Assembly: GCF_014646215.1 (NCBI RefSeq)
Contig: NZ_BMNA01000012.1
Coordinates: 35,696-99,695 of the forward strand
DNA: 64,000 nucleotides
Reading direction: 5' to 3'
From: Nakamurella endophytica
GTDB lineage: Bacteria > Actinomycetota > Actinomycetes > Mycobacteriales > Nakamurellaceae
A program made the translations under genes and the position numbers. Below the pieces are notes generated by a model. That model ran no database searches, had not been told where the DNA came from, and saw only the letters and a program-made list of their open reading frames with translations. Shown here in pieces: positions 62,838 to 64,000 of the stretch; the stretch's first letter is position 1; every line of letters begins with the position of its first letter.

Positions 62838-63926
62838 TCAGCCGGCGGCCCAGGGTTGCCGCTCGGTGCGGACCGGCCGGCCGGTGCGCACCGCCTCGTC
62901 CAGGGCCAGCGACAGCAGGTGGTCCTGGCACGCCTGCGCCAGCGGGTACGGCGGCGGGCCGTCCCCGGCCGCCCACCGTGCGGCGGCGCGCAGCAGCGTC
63001 GCGATGGCGATCTCCTCGTCCATCAGCCGCAGCCCGAGGAACGGGTTGCGCCACACCACCTCGCCGTCGAACGACAGGTGCTCGGTGTCGTGGCCGTCCA
63101 GGTTCAGGTCGTGACCGAGCTGGGAGCGCACCAGGGTGCTGCGGACGATCGTGCGTGGCCCGGTGAGCCGGACCACCGAGTCGTCCTGGATCTCGCCGCG
63201 GCTGCCGCGGACCAGGATCCGCCGCAGCCGCAGCTGGTTGTGCCACTGGTTGTCGGTGAAGTCGTACAGCCCGCTGCGGCCGTCGCCCCAGTCGAGGGTG
63301 GCGAGCGTGGTCGCGGCAGGGTGCTCGCGGTCGTCGAGCGTCCAGCCGTCCCGGTGCAGCGGGTCCACCAGCGGGGCGGTGAAGGTGCGGCCGGCGACCG
63401 CGACGGGTCCGTACCCCGCGCCGAGGAAGCCGCGCATCAGGGACACGGCGTGGTAGCCGTGCGTCGAGGACACCTGCACGGACGTCGGCGTGCCGATGAC
63501 CCCCCGCTCGACGACCGCGCGCCGAGCGGCGTGGCCGGGCAGCAGCAGGTACTGCTCCGCGACCTGCACCCGGCCGGAGCGGCCCACCCGGTCCCACAGG
63601 TCGAGCAGGCCGGCGTGGTCCGGGGCCGGCGGCGTCTCGCTGAGCACGGCGGTGCCCGCCGCCACCAGGTCGGCCACCACCGCGGGGTTCGCGGCCCAGC
63701 TGACGCTGCTGACCACCACGTCCGGGTGCTGGCGCGCGACGAGCTCGGCGGGGGACAGGTGGGCCGGGACGCTCCACCGTCGCTGCACGTCCGCGGCACC
63801 GTCGGTGTCCCGGACGGCGACCCCGACCAGCTCGAACTCGTCCGGCAGCAGCCGGGCGAGGCGGGCGAAGAAGTCCGCCCGCCAGCCGCGGCCCACCAGG
63901 CCGAGTCGCGTCGTCGTCGTGGTGAT
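62838..63926 (-). CDS. Gfo/Idh/MocA-family oxidoreductase
   Basis: NAD(P)-dependent dehydrogenase of 362 residues from the proposed start. The Rossmann fold opens TTTTTRLGLVGRGWRADFFARL, then AVRDTDGAADVQRRW and the motif VSWAANPAVVADLVAAG followed by SETPPAPDH, close to the family EKP block. The C-terminal domain has QVSSTHGYHAVSLMRGFLG with a His likely in the active site. The first standard codon, GTG 63896, cuts away the first strand of the cofactor fold. ATC at 63926 lies six bases after a TAGGGT -10 and would restore it. Substrate unknown. Confidence 0.85.
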   Translation of the reverse strand: MTTTTTRLGLVGRGWRADFFARLARLLPDEFELVGVAVRDTDGAADVQRRWSVPAHLSPAELVARQHPDVVVSSVSWAANPAVVADLVAAGTAVLSETPPAPDHAGLLDLWDRVGRSGRVQVAEQYLLLPGHAARRAVVERGVIGTPTSVQVSSTHGYHAVSLMRGFLGAGYGPVAVAGRTFTAPLVDPLHRDGWTLDDREHPAATTLATLDWGDGRSGLYDFTDNQWHNQLRLRRILVRGSRGEIQDDSVVRLTGPRTIVRSTLVRSQLGHDLNLDGHDTEHLSFDGEVVWRNPFLGLRLMDEEIAIATLLRAAARWAAGDGPPPYPLAQACQDHLLSLALDEAVRTGRPVRTERQPWAAG

Positions 63927-64000
63927 GCGGCGACCCTAGCTGTACCCGGCCATCAGGTTGGTGCCAGTCGGCTGAGTGGTGGGAGGCCGCCGAGTGCGCT
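63927..64000. other. Window end: promoter region of the oxidoreductase gene
   Basis: Short sequence with TAGGGT (63938-63933, minus) as a likely -10. An in-frame TAG at 63938-63936 shows that the oxidoreductase cannot start further upstream. Nothing else is visible before the edge. Confidence 0.5.

Overview
The window is about 73% GC chromosomal DNA from a high-GC Gram-positive bacterium (Actinomycetota). The evidence is many GTG starts with 4-base GTGA/ATGA overlaps, an SsgB-like protein, a complete phosphatidylinositol-mannoside block, a DUF3349 gene and leaderless-type promoters. Between about 16.8 and 60.5 kb the genes largely follow the order I remember for the Mycobacterium tuberculosis Rv2614c-to-Rv2572c region: thrS, HIT, pgsA, patA-like, pimA, NUDIX, yebC, ruvCAB, yajC, secD, secF, apt, rel, cyclophilin, metallo-beta-lactamase, hisS, Rv2578c-like radical SAM, aspS. 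An SsgB homologue together with a mycobacterial-like core suggests a Nakamurella/Frankia-type lineage rather than Mycobacterium, but I cannot name the species.

Layout. 1-12.3 kb: nutrient uptake. A peptide/oligosaccharide-type ABC operon (binding protein, two permeases, an ATPase cut by the window edge) sits beside a LacI regulator and a divergent DUF885 metallopeptidase-like gene. A sugar-type ABC operon without its own ATPase follows, with an enolase-superfamily dehydratase/racemase upstream. 13.2-14.5 kb: four tRNA genes (Val, Cys, Gly on minus; Val on plus) around an ssgB-like gene. 15.1-16.6 kb: a pair of exported or anchored ferritin-like paralogues closed by two strong hairpins. 16.8-23.7 kb: thrS and the PIM lipid block, ending in a LemA-NUDIX fusion. 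24-28.4 kb: a DUF3048 lipoprotein, an RmlC-like epimerase and a divergent MocR/YczE pair; from memory, mycobacteria carry pdx genes in this stretch. 28.6-39.8 kb: yebC-ruvCAB, Sec accessory genes, apt and the bifunctional (p)ppGpp enzyme. 39.8-46 kb: a large membrane protein with a hydrolase-like end, a membrane-anchored cyclophilin, a glyoxalase-II-like hydrolase and hisS. 46-53.8 kb: a PiT phosphate transporter trio, an autoregulated ArsR/SRPBCC operon, radical SAM, large catalase and TerB. 54-64 kb: DEAD-box helicase, YciI/ECF42-type sigma pair, aspS, DUF389 plus an AAC(2')-I-type acetyltransferase, a serine hydrolase and an oxidoreductase.

Most of the window is housekeeping. The points most worth a second look are: a chromosomal AAC(2')-I-type acetyltransferase translationally coupled to a DUF389 membrane protein; the ferritin-like pair in which only one partner has a Tat signal; the LemA-NUDIX fusion whose best start is CTG; a probable ATC start on the last gene; a leaderless ArsR operon with its operator on the -10 box; a matched operator in front of the LacI gene and the peptide-type operon; and a perfect CRP-type palindrome in a 640-base gene-free stretch. 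I found no CRISPR array, insertion sequence, prophage or replication origin. Nothing here is proven to be a new system.
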